DNA from: Paenibacillus pabuli
GTDB lineage: Bacteria > Bacillota > Bacilli > Paenibacillales > Paenibacillaceae
Length of the DNA stretch: 64,000 bases
Direction of reading: 5' to 3'
NCBI RefSeq assembly: GCF_023101145.1
Contig: NZ_CP073714.1
Location: 1,178,001-1,242,000 of the forward strand
Program-made: the position numbers and the translations under genes
Shown here: positions 27,139 to 36,355 of the stretch, piece after piece
Layout of the letters: the number at the start of each line of letters is the position of its first letter
Position numbering within the stretch: position 1 is the first letter of the stretch
Notes under the pieces: generated by a model
The model's database searches: none
What the model was told of the DNA's origin: nothing
The model's input: the letters and a program-made list of their open reading frames with translations, nothing else

Positions 27139-29802
27139 ATGAAAAAATGGTTATCCATGGCGCTGAGCTTTGCGCTGTTGTTTTCCTTATGTGCATTCCC
27201 GGCCGCGGCCGAGCCCGTGAAACCGGATTCAACCAACGGCGAGGCGAAGATCATTGACATTTTCGGAAGAACGCTCAACGATTACGGCGTCGAACTGGTA
27301 GACTGGCAGGGATACATCGCTAACCCGTATGTGAAACTGAACGTTGTTCCGCCGAAAGACGCCGCTTATCCATTGACGATTGACATCAAGGCCAAAGGTA
27401 CTTCTCGCCTGATGATGGATCGGCCGAGCACCTTGAGCGAGACAGGGGCGGCAAAGACGCTGACGTTTCAAAATACCGGCGAAAGCAAACACTTTCTGCT
27501 CGAAATTCATCCCGACCGAATTGGAGGCAACGGTGAAATCGAACATTATACGCTGGAGCTCACGGTCACGGATGCCAATGGCAATGTCCAAAAACAAACC
27601 ACCCCGATTCGTGTATGGGACCAGGATGATGACAGAGAGCCGAGCCTGCCGCTGAAATTTGATTATAGATATGACACGATCCAGCCTTATTTCAGTGATC
27701 CCGCGATCCGAAATGCCAGCGAGCAGGCGATCAAGGATTGGTTCTATTTCTTCGATATGGAGCCCTTCGATACCGTCCCGGCGAACTCGGAAGTCACCCG
27801 GCTGCCGCAGGATAATTTTGACGGGCATATCTCGGTGACCAATAATGAGCCTTACAACGGAATGTGGGTCTACCTCAGAGGGCTTAACGAGCCTTATTCC
27901 ACTGGCGGAGCGTCCGACAACGGGAAATATCATAAACGTAACGGAGTGACGGTTCCCGACAGAATCCATCGTTCGCTTCTCACCATTTTGGACTTTTACG
28001 ATACTGCGACGCCGTTTAGCTCGCTGGATGATGAGAAATGGTACCTGACGGAGATGTCAGACACCTCTACGGACGTGTACGGACTCATCATGCACGAATT
28101 CGGGCATGCGCTTGCGTTTTCCCACAGCTGGAGAGGGATGGCTGCCTATAAACGCAGTGGAGGAACGGCGGACAATATCGTCGCGTACCAAGGGGTTCCG
28201 ATTCCGTTGGATGACACCTACCATATTCCTGGAGAACCGCAATACTGGGACCGGATCAGCGGGCAGAACGGCGGCCGTACACATCTCTTTCACAACAAGC
28301 GCTGGATGCTGACCAAACTGACGCTGTTGATTGCGGAAAAAGCGGGCTGGACATTGAATCGTTCACTGACGCCTTTCCTTAGCCCTGCCATTAAAAACAC
28401 CCCGGTTCCCAATGCTAAGCCAGGACAGAATTATGAGCTGAAGCTTCAGGCGGAAGGCGGAGTCCCTTTCTATGATTGGAATATTGCAGGGGGAACACTG
28501 CCGGAGGGATTGACGCTGGACCGTTTTACGGGCAAGATCGCGGGAAAAGTATCCGGTGGGGCCAAAGGCAGCTACAGGTTTACGGTACAACTCCGGGATT
28601 ATGACGAAAAGAGTGCCCCGGTTCAAAAGGAATTCACATTAAATGTAGGCCAGGGAGAACTGGCGGGAGATTACTTGTTTGATGAAAAACAGGGCGAGGA
28701 TTCCGGTATCGCCCTGGATTATTCCGGTGCGGGCCATGATGCTGCCGTTTATCATGCTTCTTGGACGGACGGCGCAAGAGGCGGAGGATTGGGCTTGAAC
28801 GGGTCGTCAAGCTACATGAAGCTTCCGGATCGGATGCTGAAAGGAGCCCAGGACTTCACATTCTCCGCATGGGTAAACGTGGCCGGGAGTCCGGATGCCT
28901 CATCCTCCGGCAGCTCTGATATAAACGCAGCCAACGTACGCATTTTCGATTTTGGCTCACCCCCAGGCAAATCCATGGCATTATCCATCGAAGCTGGCGG
29001 AACGTTACGCTTGACGGCACCGGGCCCGCAGGGGACCGGAGCCGTGAACATTTCTGGCAGCGGCGTAACATCCGGACAATGGCATCATGCGGCGGTCACC
29101 GTATCCGGAAGCACGGCAATCCTTTACCTGGATGGGGCTGAGCTGGCCAGGACCTCGGATGTGAATCCAGGCAGCATCCGATCCCTTCTGAATGGAGCGA
29201 ACAAGTATATCGGAAAGTCCGGGACGAACGAACATTATTTTGCCGGAAGTCTCGATGAAATCAAGCTCTATTCGCGTGCGCTGCTTGCGGCCGATATCGC
29301 CGCTCTTGCCGCGGATAAACCATCTCCGCCCGTTGTCGAACCGCCGGGACCGGTAAATCCAAACGTAGCGGTTGAAGGGAACATTACGGCCTCCTATGTC
29401 TCGCCTTGGGAAAGCCTGGTGGGACTAAATGACGAATACGAGCCGACAAGCTCGGCGGACAGGGGACACCCGATTTACGGGAACTGGGATACTCGTGGGA
29501 CCGAGCAGTGGGTGCAGTATGACTTTGACCGGCCGTTTACCCTCTCGTCAAGTGAGGTGTACTGGTTTGCCGATCATGACGGGATCGATCTGCCAGCGTC
29601 GTTTTACATCCAGTATTGGACGGGGACCGATTGGGTGAAGGTGTCGAATCCTTCCGAATATGGCGTTCTTCCGGATCAGTATAATGTGACCACCTTCGAT
29701 CCGGTAACAACGACGAAAATCCGCCTAACCATGAAGGCCAAGGCAACGACATCCACAGGCATTCAACAGTGGAAGGTGATTGGAGCATCCACAAGCGAAT
29801 AG
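27139..29802 (+). CDS. Secreted multidomain zinc-metalloprotease-like protein
   Basis: An 887-residue exported protein with a typical signal peptide (basic start, hydrophobic core, cleavage near AAAEP). The N-terminal 400 residues contain H319-E320-x-x-H323 in the string HEFGHALAFSH, so a third His at 329 sits where metzincins have one, though the usual central Gly is Ala. Next come an Ig-like He_PIG domain (about 415-505, with LPEGLTLDRFTGKIAG), a LamG/concanavalin-like domain (about 505-735) and a C-terminal galactose-binding-like module (about 745-887) of a kind often attached to plant-polysaccharide enzymes. No LPXTG anchor is seen. ATG 27139 is seven bases after GAGGAGG. In context it could cut extensin-like glycoproteins outside the cell (inference). 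Confidence 0.82.
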   Translation: MKKWLSMALSFALLFSLCAFPAAAEPVKPDSTNGEAKIIDIFGRTLNDYGVELVDWQGYIANPYVKLNVVPPKDAAYPLTIDIKAKGTSRLMMDRPSTLSETGAAKTLTFQNTGESKHFLLEIHPDRIGGNGEIEHYTLELTVTDANGNVQKQTTPIRVWDQDDDREPSLPLKFDYRYDTIQPYFSDPAIRNASEQAIKDWFYFFDMEPFDTVPANSEVTRLPQDNFDGHISVTNNEPYNGMWVYLRGLNEPYSTGGASDNGKYHKRNGVTVPDRIHRSLLTILDFYDTATPFSSLDDEKWYLTEMSDTSTDVYGLIMHEFGHALAFSHSWRGMAAYKRSGGTADNIVAYQGVPIPLDDTYHIPGEPQYWDRISGQNGGRTHLFHNKRWMLTKLTLLIAEKAGWTLNRSLTPFLSPAIKNTPVPNAKPGQNYELKLQAEGGVPFYDWNIAGGTLPEGLTLDRFTGKIAGKVSGGAKGSYRFTVQLRDYDEKSAPVQKEFTLNVGQGELAGDYLFDEKQGEDSGIALDYSGAGHDAAVYHASWTDGARGGGLGLNGSSSYMKLPDRMLKGAQDFTFSAWVNVAGSPDASSSGSSDINAANVRIFDFGSPPGKSMALSIEAGGTLRLTAPGPQGTGAVNISGSGVTSGQWHHAAVTVSGSTAILYLDGAELARTSDVNPGSIRSLLNGANKYIGKSGTNEHYFAGSLDEIKLYSRALLAADIAALAADKPSPPVVEPPGPVNPNVAVEGNITASYVSPWESLVGLNDEYEPTSSADRGHPIYGNWDTRGTEQWVQYDFDRPFTLSSSEVYWFADHDGIDLPASFYIQYWTGTDWVKVSNPSEYGVLPDQYNVTTFDPVTTTKIRLTMKAKATTSTGIQQWKVIGASTSE

Positions 29803-29814
29803 GGGGGGCATGAC

Positions 29815-32124
29815 ATGGGTTTGGTTAAAGAGGATGAAAGCATCGTAATCAAGGATATGGAGACGCTGTATTTAGGCAATCTGGCCACTGTGGAATTCGA
29901 TCTCCGCTTGCCCCTGGAAGGGAAATACGGCTCAAAAATCAACTGGACATCAGGGGATTCCCGCTTTCTCCATGACGACGGCACGGTAACCCGGCCGAAA
30001 TACGGCATTGGCAAACGCACGGTTCTGCTGCGCGCAACGTTTCGATATGGCGATTGCATCAAGGAAAAAGTCTTTGAAGTGACCATTTTGGAAGAAAAGA
30101 ATCAAATTCGAGTGTCACGGATTTATCCGATACTGCTGAAAGAGGAAAAGGGGAGGCCGTTTTATTTGCCGACGGTCGCCGTGGTCGAAACGACCGAGGG
30201 AGAGATCATTTCCCATGCGGTGGATTGGGAACAGGGGGAGGCATGCATTGTTGATGAGCCCGGTCCTATCATGTTTAAAGGGGTCCTGAAAGACACGGCG
30301 ATTCCGGTAAGTGCGGAAGTTTGGATGGCAGCCGGGCAGCTTGAACGGGAAACGATGGACACCACTCCTGCCGTGCACGGCTTTCCCGCTGATGCGGTGG
30401 CGCTGAAGGACGGGACCGTCTTTAAAGCGGCTCAGGACAGAAGCCTGGCCTTTTTGAGAAATGTCAATGACGACCAGATGTTATATAATTTCCGAGCTGC
30501 CGCCGGACTGGATACGCGCGGTGCTCCGGAAATGACCGGTTGGGATTCGTCCGACTGCTTGCTGAGGGGGCATACGACCGGGCACTATCTGTCCGCGCTG
30601 GCATTGTGCTATGCGACTTCGGGGGATGAGGACATCAAGCGGAAGGCAGAGTACATGATCGCTTCGCTGGAAGAATGCCAGCAGGCTTTTGCAGGCCAAG
30701 CCGGAATTCATGCCGGCTTCCTCAGCGGTTACACAGAGGAACAATTTGACCAGTTGGAGAAGTTTACCCGCTATCCGGAAATATGGGCTCCTTACTACAC
30801 CCTGCACAAGATCTTTGCCGGGGTACTGGACTGCTACCGCCATTTGGGAATACGTACGGCGCTGACGATCGCCGATCAGCTCGGCGACTGGGTGTATCAC
30901 CGTTTGAACAGGCTCCCTAACCGCGTGCTCAAAACCATGTGGAGCATGTACATCGCCGGCGAATTTGGCGGCATGAACGAATCGCTTGCCGAGTTATACT
31001 CCATGACGCATAAGCCCGAACATCTGGCGGCGGCCAACCTGTTTGAAAACGATCGTCTGTTTGTGCCGCTGCGCGCGGGTATTGATGCCCTTGGCGGCCT
31101 CCATGCCAACCAGCATATCCCTCAGGTGATCGGCGCCCTGAAAATATTCCAGGCTACCGGGGAGAAGGTGTATTACGACATGTCCCGTTTTTTTTGGCAG
31201 GCCGTTACGGGTTCGCATATCTATTCGATCGGCGGCACGGGAGAAGGCGAAATGTTCCGGCAGCCAGACAGAATTGGCGAGTATCTCAGCGATAGAACCG
31301 CGGAAACTTGCGCCTCGTACAACATGCTGAAATTGACGAAGGAATTGTTTGTGTATCATCCGGCAACGGAATATATGAATTATTACGAGCGTACGATGTT
31401 TAATCACATTTTGGCATCCTGCGATCATCAACCGACGGGAGGCAGCACGTATTTCATGCCGCTGGCACCCGGCAGGACAAAGTCTTTTGACGTAGCGGGG
31501 AATACCTGCTGCCATGGCACCGGATTGGAGAACCATTTTAAATATCCGGAGGCGATTTATCATTACGATGAATCCGCGCTATATGTTAATTTGTTGATCC
31601 CTTCAACCCTCCATTGGCGGGAACGGCAGGTGAAGCTGACGCTGGACGCGGAGCGATACGATCCAGGTAAAGTGACGCTGCGGGTGGAGGGGACAGGGGC
31701 TTTTACATTGAAGATTCGTCGTCCTTATTGGGCCGGGCCGGATTGCGGCATGGAGATCAACGGCCAGCCAGCAGACATGGCTGACGACCCTGAAGGGTAT
31801 GTATGCATCAGCCAGGATTGGCAGGATGGAGACGAGATCAAGCTTTTCTTCGACTGCAGGCTCCGCGTGGAAACGACACCGGATCGGCAGGAACTGGTGT
31901 CTCTTGCGTATGGGCCGTACATTTTGGCTGCGCTCTCTGAAGAAAGTGACTATTTGCGGCTTCAGCTGCGCGAAGATGCCCTTCAGGAAAGTTTCATCAA
32001 GGAAACCGGGCCGCATGGGTTCGCTTTCCGCTATGCCGAGGACGATTTGTTGTTCATTCCACTTGCGAATGTGTTTCACGAACGATATCACCTGTATATT
32101 GAACGGAATACGATGCTGCAGTAG
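29815..32124 (+). CDS. GH127 beta-L-arabinofuranosidase
   Basis: A 769-residue glycoside hydrolase of family GH127 (formerly DUF1680). The zinc-cysteine catalytic centre known from the Bifidobacterium enzyme HypBA1 (Glu338, Cys340, Cys417, Cys418) is matched by E497 and C499 in AETCASYN and C565-C566 in NTCCHGTG. Residues 1-95 form an Ig-like (atrophied bacterial Ig type) module, and the (alpha/alpha)6 barrel starts near residue 190 (VNDDQMLYNFR). There is no signal peptide, so it acts in the cytoplasm on imported substrate. GH127 enzymes remove beta-L-arabinofuranose linked to hydroxyproline or to another arabinose, which ties this gene to the Hyp genes upstream. It is the last gene before a terminator. 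Confidence 0.92.
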   Translation: MGLVKEDESIVIKDMETLYLGNLATVEFDLRLPLEGKYGSKINWTSGDSRFLHDDGTVTRPKYGIGKRTVLLRATFRYGDCIKEKVFEVTILEEKNQIRVSRIYPILLKEEKGRPFYLPTVAVVETTEGEIISHAVDWEQGEACIVDEPGPIMFKGVLKDTAIPVSAEVWMAAGQLERETMDTTPAVHGFPADAVALKDGTVFKAAQDRSLAFLRNVNDDQMLYNFRAAAGLDTRGAPEMTGWDSSDCLLRGHTTGHYLSALALCYATSGDEDIKRKAEYMIASLEECQQAFAGQAGIHAGFLSGYTEEQFDQLEKFTRYPEIWAPYYTLHKIFAGVLDCYRHLGIRTALTIADQLGDWVYHRLNRLPNRVLKTMWSMYIAGEFGGMNESLAELYSMTHKPEHLAAANLFENDRLFVPLRAGIDALGGLHANQHIPQVIGALKIFQATGEKVYYDMSRFFWQAVTGSHIYSIGGTGEGEMFRQPDRIGEYLSDRTAETCASYNMLKLTKELFVYHPATEYMNYYERTMFNHILASCDHQPTGGSTYFMPLAPGRTKSFDVAGNTCCHGTGLENHFKYPEAIYHYDESALYVNLLIPSTLHWRERQVKLTLDAERYDPGKVTLRVEGTGAFTLKIRRPYWAGPDCGMEINGQPADMADDPEGYVCISQDWQDGDEIKLFFDCRLRVETTPDRQELVSLAYGPYILAALSEESDYLRLQLREDALQESFIKETGPHGFAFRYAEDDLLFIPLANVFHERYHLYIERNTMLQ

Positions 32125-32138
32125 GAGGAGAAATTAAG

Positions 32139-32166
32139 CGCACACTTTTGCAGTGTGCGTTTTTTA
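32139..32166 (+). terminator. Rho-independent terminator of the hydroxyproline/arabinoside operon
   Basis: CGCACACT at 32139-32146 and AGTGTGCG at 32152-32159 form a perfect 8-base stem with a five-base loop followed by TTTTTTTAT. Confidence 0.88.
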
Positions 32167-32269
32167 TATTTGAACTTGAGGTCTGAAAGTGTATCAGGCG
32201 TGCGTGGTTACCCGGAGCGGATTTGACGCTTAGCCCCGATCTGCTGAACGCCGGAATGGGTGAATGCCT

Positions 32270-32327
32270 CCCGGCGCAGGCGCTAAAGATAAGATCTGAT
32301 CGAGCAGCGCCTGCGCCGGGCGCTGCT
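32270..32327. repeat. GC-rich nested inverted repeats between convergent operons
   Basis: CCCGGCGCAGGCGCT at 32270-32284 is perfectly complementary to AGCGCCTGCGCCGGG at 32306-32320. The second arm can instead fold locally: AGCAGCGCC at 32303-32311 pairs with GGCGCTGCT at 32319-32327. The two folds exclude each other. Neither side has a proper T run, so a terminator role for the minus-strand ger operon is possible but not shown; a dispersed repeat is the alternative. Confidence 0.6.
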
Positions 32328-32359
32328 TCATATAACCCCTTTGGTTTTGGAGGGCATTA

Positions 32360-33547
32360 TTAATTCGTGGTCATCGTAGAGGCTCCGAAATCTTCAATGT
32401 CCACCTTCACTTCAAAGGTCACGGGTACGGTTGCAAAGACTTGATCCCAATGGTCCTTCACTTGTTCCCACATATCGGGGTGTTGAATTCGCAAGGCTTG
32501 ACCCATATTTGCTACCTCCACCCGCATTTTTTTCATCTTGGATACCGTTTGCTGTGCCAGCTCCTTGATCTTGTCCTGAACGGCACCTGCTTCTTCGCGC
32601 AGTGTCTGATCCTTCATTTTATTTGCATCAGAAACAAAGCTTTCAGAAAGGCGACCCACCGATGAAATCTTCACATGGAACGAAATGTCGTCTTTATTAA
32701 CGTGAGCCTGAATTTTGCTTTTTGCCGATTTGATCTCATAGACGAAATCCCGTTGCGAACGGGAATCGGTACCTTTTACAATCCCATCTGTCAAATCTCC
32801 TGTAATCCATTGCAATCCTTCTACATCCATTTTATTCAGATATCCTGCATATTTTTGCGTGTTCCCCCTGATAACCCCTGCACCAGACAGTGTGATTCCG
32901 TCCCTAATCCTGATGACGTTGGGTAACACGAAGCTGGACCTCGATTTTAGCGGTCCGATCACTTTGGCGAGAGTTACGGGCTTGACGAGACGATTGGTGT
33001 GGCTGCGGTTGTCAAAAAGATCTTTCAGCATGAAGGCGGGCGTTTTCCCCGATATCATTTCCTTGAACACATCGCTTGCTGTACCGGTGCTTGTTAAGAG
33101 CAGAATACTCAGTCGAATGTCGTTATCCGCCAAATAAAAATCCAATAGTTCCTGAAGGGGAACTTTTTGAAGTAATTCCGAACTAATAACAATGGTTTTA
33201 AGATGAAATCCTGCCGGAGACTGATTGCTGAGATAGGATTCTCTTGTCATTTCCATGATTGAATCGCCAAGCTCTTCTTCATTATAAAACTTGTTTCCCT
33301 GTGAAGGAGAGCCTGAATTGCTTCCCTCTTCCGGAAGAACGAACTGAACAGTTCTTCGAATCTGATATTTCGGATGTTGTTGCTGGTTTTCTCGGACCGA
33401 CGTCTCCGTTTTCTGAGGTTCGGCATCCAACGCAATGCCTGCTTCCAAATTCCTCTCCTCAATGGGGGAACTGCTCCAGCAGCCAGCAAGCAGGAAGCAA
33501 CATGTAATCATGCAGGTGTATCTCAAGCGACGCTTCCAACTCTTCAT
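32360..33547 (-). CDS. gerKC: Ger(x)C-family spore germination lipoprotein
   Basis: A 395-residue lipoprotein of the spore germinant receptor C-subunit family. The signal peptide ends in LLAGC with Cys23, followed by WSSSPIEERNLEAGIALD, the family's opening motif. Later marks include SPAGFHLKTIVISSELL and KTPAFMLKDLF. It should sit on the outer face of the spore inner membrane with the A and B subunits. The ATG overlaps the stop of the B gene as ATGA (33544-33547), so translation is coupled; a longer version starting at 33598 would lose the proper signal peptide spacing. The family is secure; whether it is K-type rather than another GerA paralogue is not. Confidence 0.88.
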   Translation of the reverse strand: MKSWKRRLRYTCMITCCFLLAGCWSSSPIEERNLEAGIALDAEPQKTETSVRENQQQHPKYQIRRTVQFVLPEEGSNSGSPSQGNKFYNEEELGDSIMEMTRESYLSNQSPAGFHLKTIVISSELLQKVPLQELLDFYLADNDIRLSILLLTSTGTASDVFKEMISGKTPAFMLKDLFDNRSHTNRLVKPVTLAKVIGPLKSRSSFVLPNVIRIRDGITLSGAGVIRGNTQKYAGYLNKMDVEGLQWITGDLTDGIVKGTDSRSQRDFVYEIKSAKSKIQAHVNKDDISFHVKISSVGRLSESFVSDANKMKDQTLREEAGAVQDKIKELAQQTVSKMKKMRVEVANMGQALRIQHPDMWEQVKDHWDQVFATVPVTFEVKVDIEDFGASTMTTN

Positions 33548-34641
33548 GGAGAATTCACCCGCCAACGTGAAATGAGAAGCAACAGTACAGGCAAGCATGA
33601 GAACAAGACCAGATTGGCCTTACCTATGTATGCTCCCAGAGCAAAAACTTCGTTGATGTCTTTAGGTAACTGGGAAATGAGGCAAATGAACGGCAAAATC
33701 AGGAACATGCTTATCCTGTAGGATAAATTGAAAATTTGGGAAACGCCCAGAGCTGCACAATAAAAAATAATAGTAAATATGGAGAAGATCTGCAGTATCC
33801 AGATAGCCAAGAGCAGGGATTCGAATCGTTCCAGCAGGAGGTCTTCGAATTCCACGCTGCGGGCAAGATCGAAGAAAGGCCAGGTGCGCGTCAACACCCC
33901 GTCCAGGGAAAAGACCCCAATACAGATGATTACAGCTGACGTATAAAAGATAATGGCAAGGCTGACCCCCAAGCCCATGACTTTAGCTGCTTTCTTGGGA
34001 GCCTGCATCCGACTCAATACAAACAGGAAACATTCGCTTCCGCTGAAGGCGAGTGTAGTGGATGGAATGCCCTTCATGATCGGTGTCCATCCCTTGGCAA
34101 CGAGGGGACGAAGATTATTCATATCGAAAGCGGTAAATCCTAAAGAATAGATAAGAATAAGAACGGTTATGGATATGGGAATAATAATCTGGCATAATCT
34201 CCCGATTGTGCTGATACCCTCCATGCACAAGTACAGAGATATCCAGACAAAGCAAGCCAATATCGCCCATCCTGGTGTCCCCTCCAAAAGATAGAAGGAA
34301 GCCATTTCTTCCATAGACCTTAACTCATAACTGGCAAGATGAATGTAATATAGAACGACAACAAGCCCGATGCATTTTCCGATAATCTTGCCAGTAATTT
34401 CTTGTACGTATTCATAGAAGGTGAAATGCGGATATCGCTGGCCGAGCAAGATAATGATCCAGGCTGTGCAGAAGCTGAATATGCCCCCCAGAACAACCGA
34501 TATCCATGCGTCGGCAGTGCTTACTTTGCTAATTATCTCCCTTGGCAGGGTAAACAATTCCGCCCCAATCATGAAACAAAGAATAAGCGCTAGCGTCTGT
34601 AACGTGGTTAACTGTTTCGTTTCAGGAATTCCGGCTGACAT
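33544..34641 (-). CDS. gerKB: Spore germination permease-like B subunit (GerAB family)
   Basis: A 365-residue integral membrane protein with about ten membrane segments, of the GerAB family within the amino acid-polyamine transporter superfamily. Family features are the opening QTLALILCFMIGAELFTLP and the FSGSECFLFVLSRM segment. It forms the presumed germinant-binding or transport subunit. GGGAG lies about nine bases before the ATG. The gene starts 19 bases after the A subunit stop and ends inside the start of the C subunit, so the order is A-B-C. Expected expression is in the forespore under sigma G, which I could not confirm from a promoter motif. Confidence 0.88.
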   Translation of the reverse strand: MSAGIPETKQLTTLQTLALILCFMIGAELFTLPREIISKVSTADAWISVVLGGIFSFCTAWIIILLGQRYPHFTFYEYVQEITGKIIGKCIGLVVVLYYIHLASYELRSMEEMASFYLLEGTPGWAILACFVWISLYLCMEGISTIGRLCQIIIPISITVLILIYSLGFTAFDMNNLRPLVAKGWTPIMKGIPSTTLAFSGSECFLFVLSRMQAPKKAAKVMGLGVSLAIIFYTSAVIICIGVFSLDGVLTRTWPFFDLARSVEFEDLLLERFESLLLAIWILQIFSIFTIIFYCAALGVSQIFNLSYRISMFLILPFICLISQLPKDINEVFALGAYIGKANLVLFSCLPVLLLLISRWRVNSP

Positions 34642-34660
34642 CGGGAATGCTCCCTTCCAT

Positions 34661-36355
34661 CTAATCTTTGCGTTTAGATTCCTTGGGCTTGAGAACCTCG
34701 GGACGATATTTCATGAATTGCAGAGGTACACGGATCACATAGTCTTTCCAGTCTTTCAAGGACTGGGGGACGGCCAGATTGACATAAGAAATGCCGAAGC
34801 TTTTCAACTTGAGCATATGGACGGTCAGGAAGAGAAAAGACATGATTACGCCATACAATCCAAACATCGCAGCGCTAAACATAATTGGAAAACGCAGCAG
34901 GCGCATAGATAACCCTGCGCTGTACATTGGCGTCGCAAAGGAACAGATGGCTGTCACGGCAACAACAATGACCAAAATGGGACTGACGATTCCTGCATTT
35001 ACCGCAGCCTGTCCAATGATCAGTCCACCTACGATTCCCATGGCGGGACCGATAGGTTTAGGAAGTCGCAGTCCTGCTTCACGCAATACTTCAATGGCGA
35101 TTTCCATGATCAGTGCCTCAATGAGTGTCGAAAAGGGAACGCCTTGCCTTGTGGCGATGATGGAAACAACCAATTTGGTTGGAATCAGGCCGGGATGAAA
35201 CGAAATAAATGAAATGTACAGGGCAGGAGCGAAAAGGGAAATGAACGTGCAGACAAAACGAAGGATACGGATCAGCGAGCCAGGAAGCCAGCGTTCATAA
35301 TAATCCTCCGGGGATTGTAACATCATGGCATAGGTGACGGGCATTAACAGCGCATAGGAAGAACCATCCAACAATATGGCTACCCGACCTTCCAGCAAGG
35401 AACTCATAACCCGGTCAGGGCGTTCTGTATTTTGTATTTGGGCAAATGGACTCAAAAAATTGTCCTCGATGAGCTGTTCCACATAACCGTTCTCCAATAC
35501 TTCATCCACGTCAATGGTTCTTATACGCCGTTTGACCTCTGCCACCAACTCTTCATTGGCAATATCCTTGAAATATATAACCATCAACTTTTTTTGCACC
35601 CGCTTACCGACTTGATAGGACGTCATGGCAAGGCTTTTATTTTCTCCGTGTCTGCGCAACATGGCCGTATTGTCGCTTAACGTTTCGGTAAAGCCGATTC
35701 TTGGTCCGCGAAGAACAGCTTCTGATATGGGTTCCTCTACGGAACGGGTCTGGCCGCGAGAGCTTCCCAACAGCAGGGCACCTGGCATGCCTTCAACTAA
35801 CAGCATGGTGGAACCGAACAGGACTTTTCGTAATGCTTGATGGACATCGACGATCCATTCGGTCTCCGAAATCAACAAGACTTGTTGCACAAGGTAATCC
35901 TCTAGCTTTTCATTTCTAATATGTTCATCTGTTAAGGGCTTACTTGCCCAGTCCAGAAGCGGCTTTAATATATTCTGGTCGAGTCCCGGTTTGTCGGTAA
36001 GGCCATCCACAAAAAACAAGATGCCTCTGGCTTTCAAATTTTGGAGAAAGATCGTTCTCTCGTTTACATCATCCATATCCAGAGCAGTTTTCCTGAATTT
36101 GTCCAGGTTAAGTTGATAGTCATCCGTATAAGAAAGTATTTCCTCATCTGATGCTGTTCGCGTATCGCCCGAGTCGAGTCCTCGTTGGTCTTCCCGTTGT
36201 ATTTCCTCTAATTTTTGTTTTCTTTGGCTGTAAGCCCCATCAAATATTTTAATCTGTCTGATGGTGAGTAGAATGAGCAGTGGAACAGCCGAAAGAAAAA
36301 AGACTTCCATTAGCACTCCCCATTTGGGTAAATGGTTCAGGATGAATTGTGGCAT
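34661..36355 (-). CDS. gerKA: Spore germination protein A subunit (GerA family)
   Basis: A 564-residue membrane protein of the GerA A-subunit family. A cytoplasmic region is followed by membrane segments near the C-terminus. Family motifs include LVEGMPGALLLGSSRGQ, RSVEEPISEAVLRGPRIGF and GRVAILLDGSSYALLMPV. I place the start at ATG 36355 because GGAGG lies seven bases upstream; the longer frame to 36496 would add 47 residues with no good ribosome site. With this start, residues about 12-35 form an additional hydrophobic helix (VFFLSAVPLLILLTI), which is unusual because most relatives begin directly with the soluble domain. It heads the A-B-C operon. Confidence 0.87.
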   Translation of the reverse strand: MPQFILNHLPKWGVLMEVFFLSAVPLLILLTIRQIKIFDGAYSQRKQKLEEIQREDQRGLDSGDTRTASDEEILSYTDDYQLNLDKFRKTALDMDDVNERTIFLQNLKARGILFFVDGLTDKPGLDQNILKPLLDWASKPLTDEHIRNEKLEDYLVQQVLLISETEWIVDVHQALRKVLFGSTMLLVEGMPGALLLGSSRGQTRSVEEPISEAVLRGPRIGFTETLSDNTAMLRRHGENKSLAMTSYQVGKRVQKKLMVIYFKDIANEELVAEVKRRIRTIDVDEVLENGYVEQLIEDNFLSPFAQIQNTERPDRVMSSLLEGRVAILLDGSSYALLMPVTYAMMLQSPEDYYERWLPGSLIRILRFVCTFISLFAPALYISFISFHPGLIPTKLVVSIIATRQGVPFSTLIEALIMEIAIEVLREAGLRLPKPIGPAMGIVGGLIIGQAAVNAGIVSPILVIVVAVTAICSFATPMYSAGLSMRLLRFPIMFSAAMFGLYGVIMSFLFLTVHMLKLKSFGISYVNLAVPQSLKDWKDYVIRVPLQFMKYRPEVLKPKESKRKD

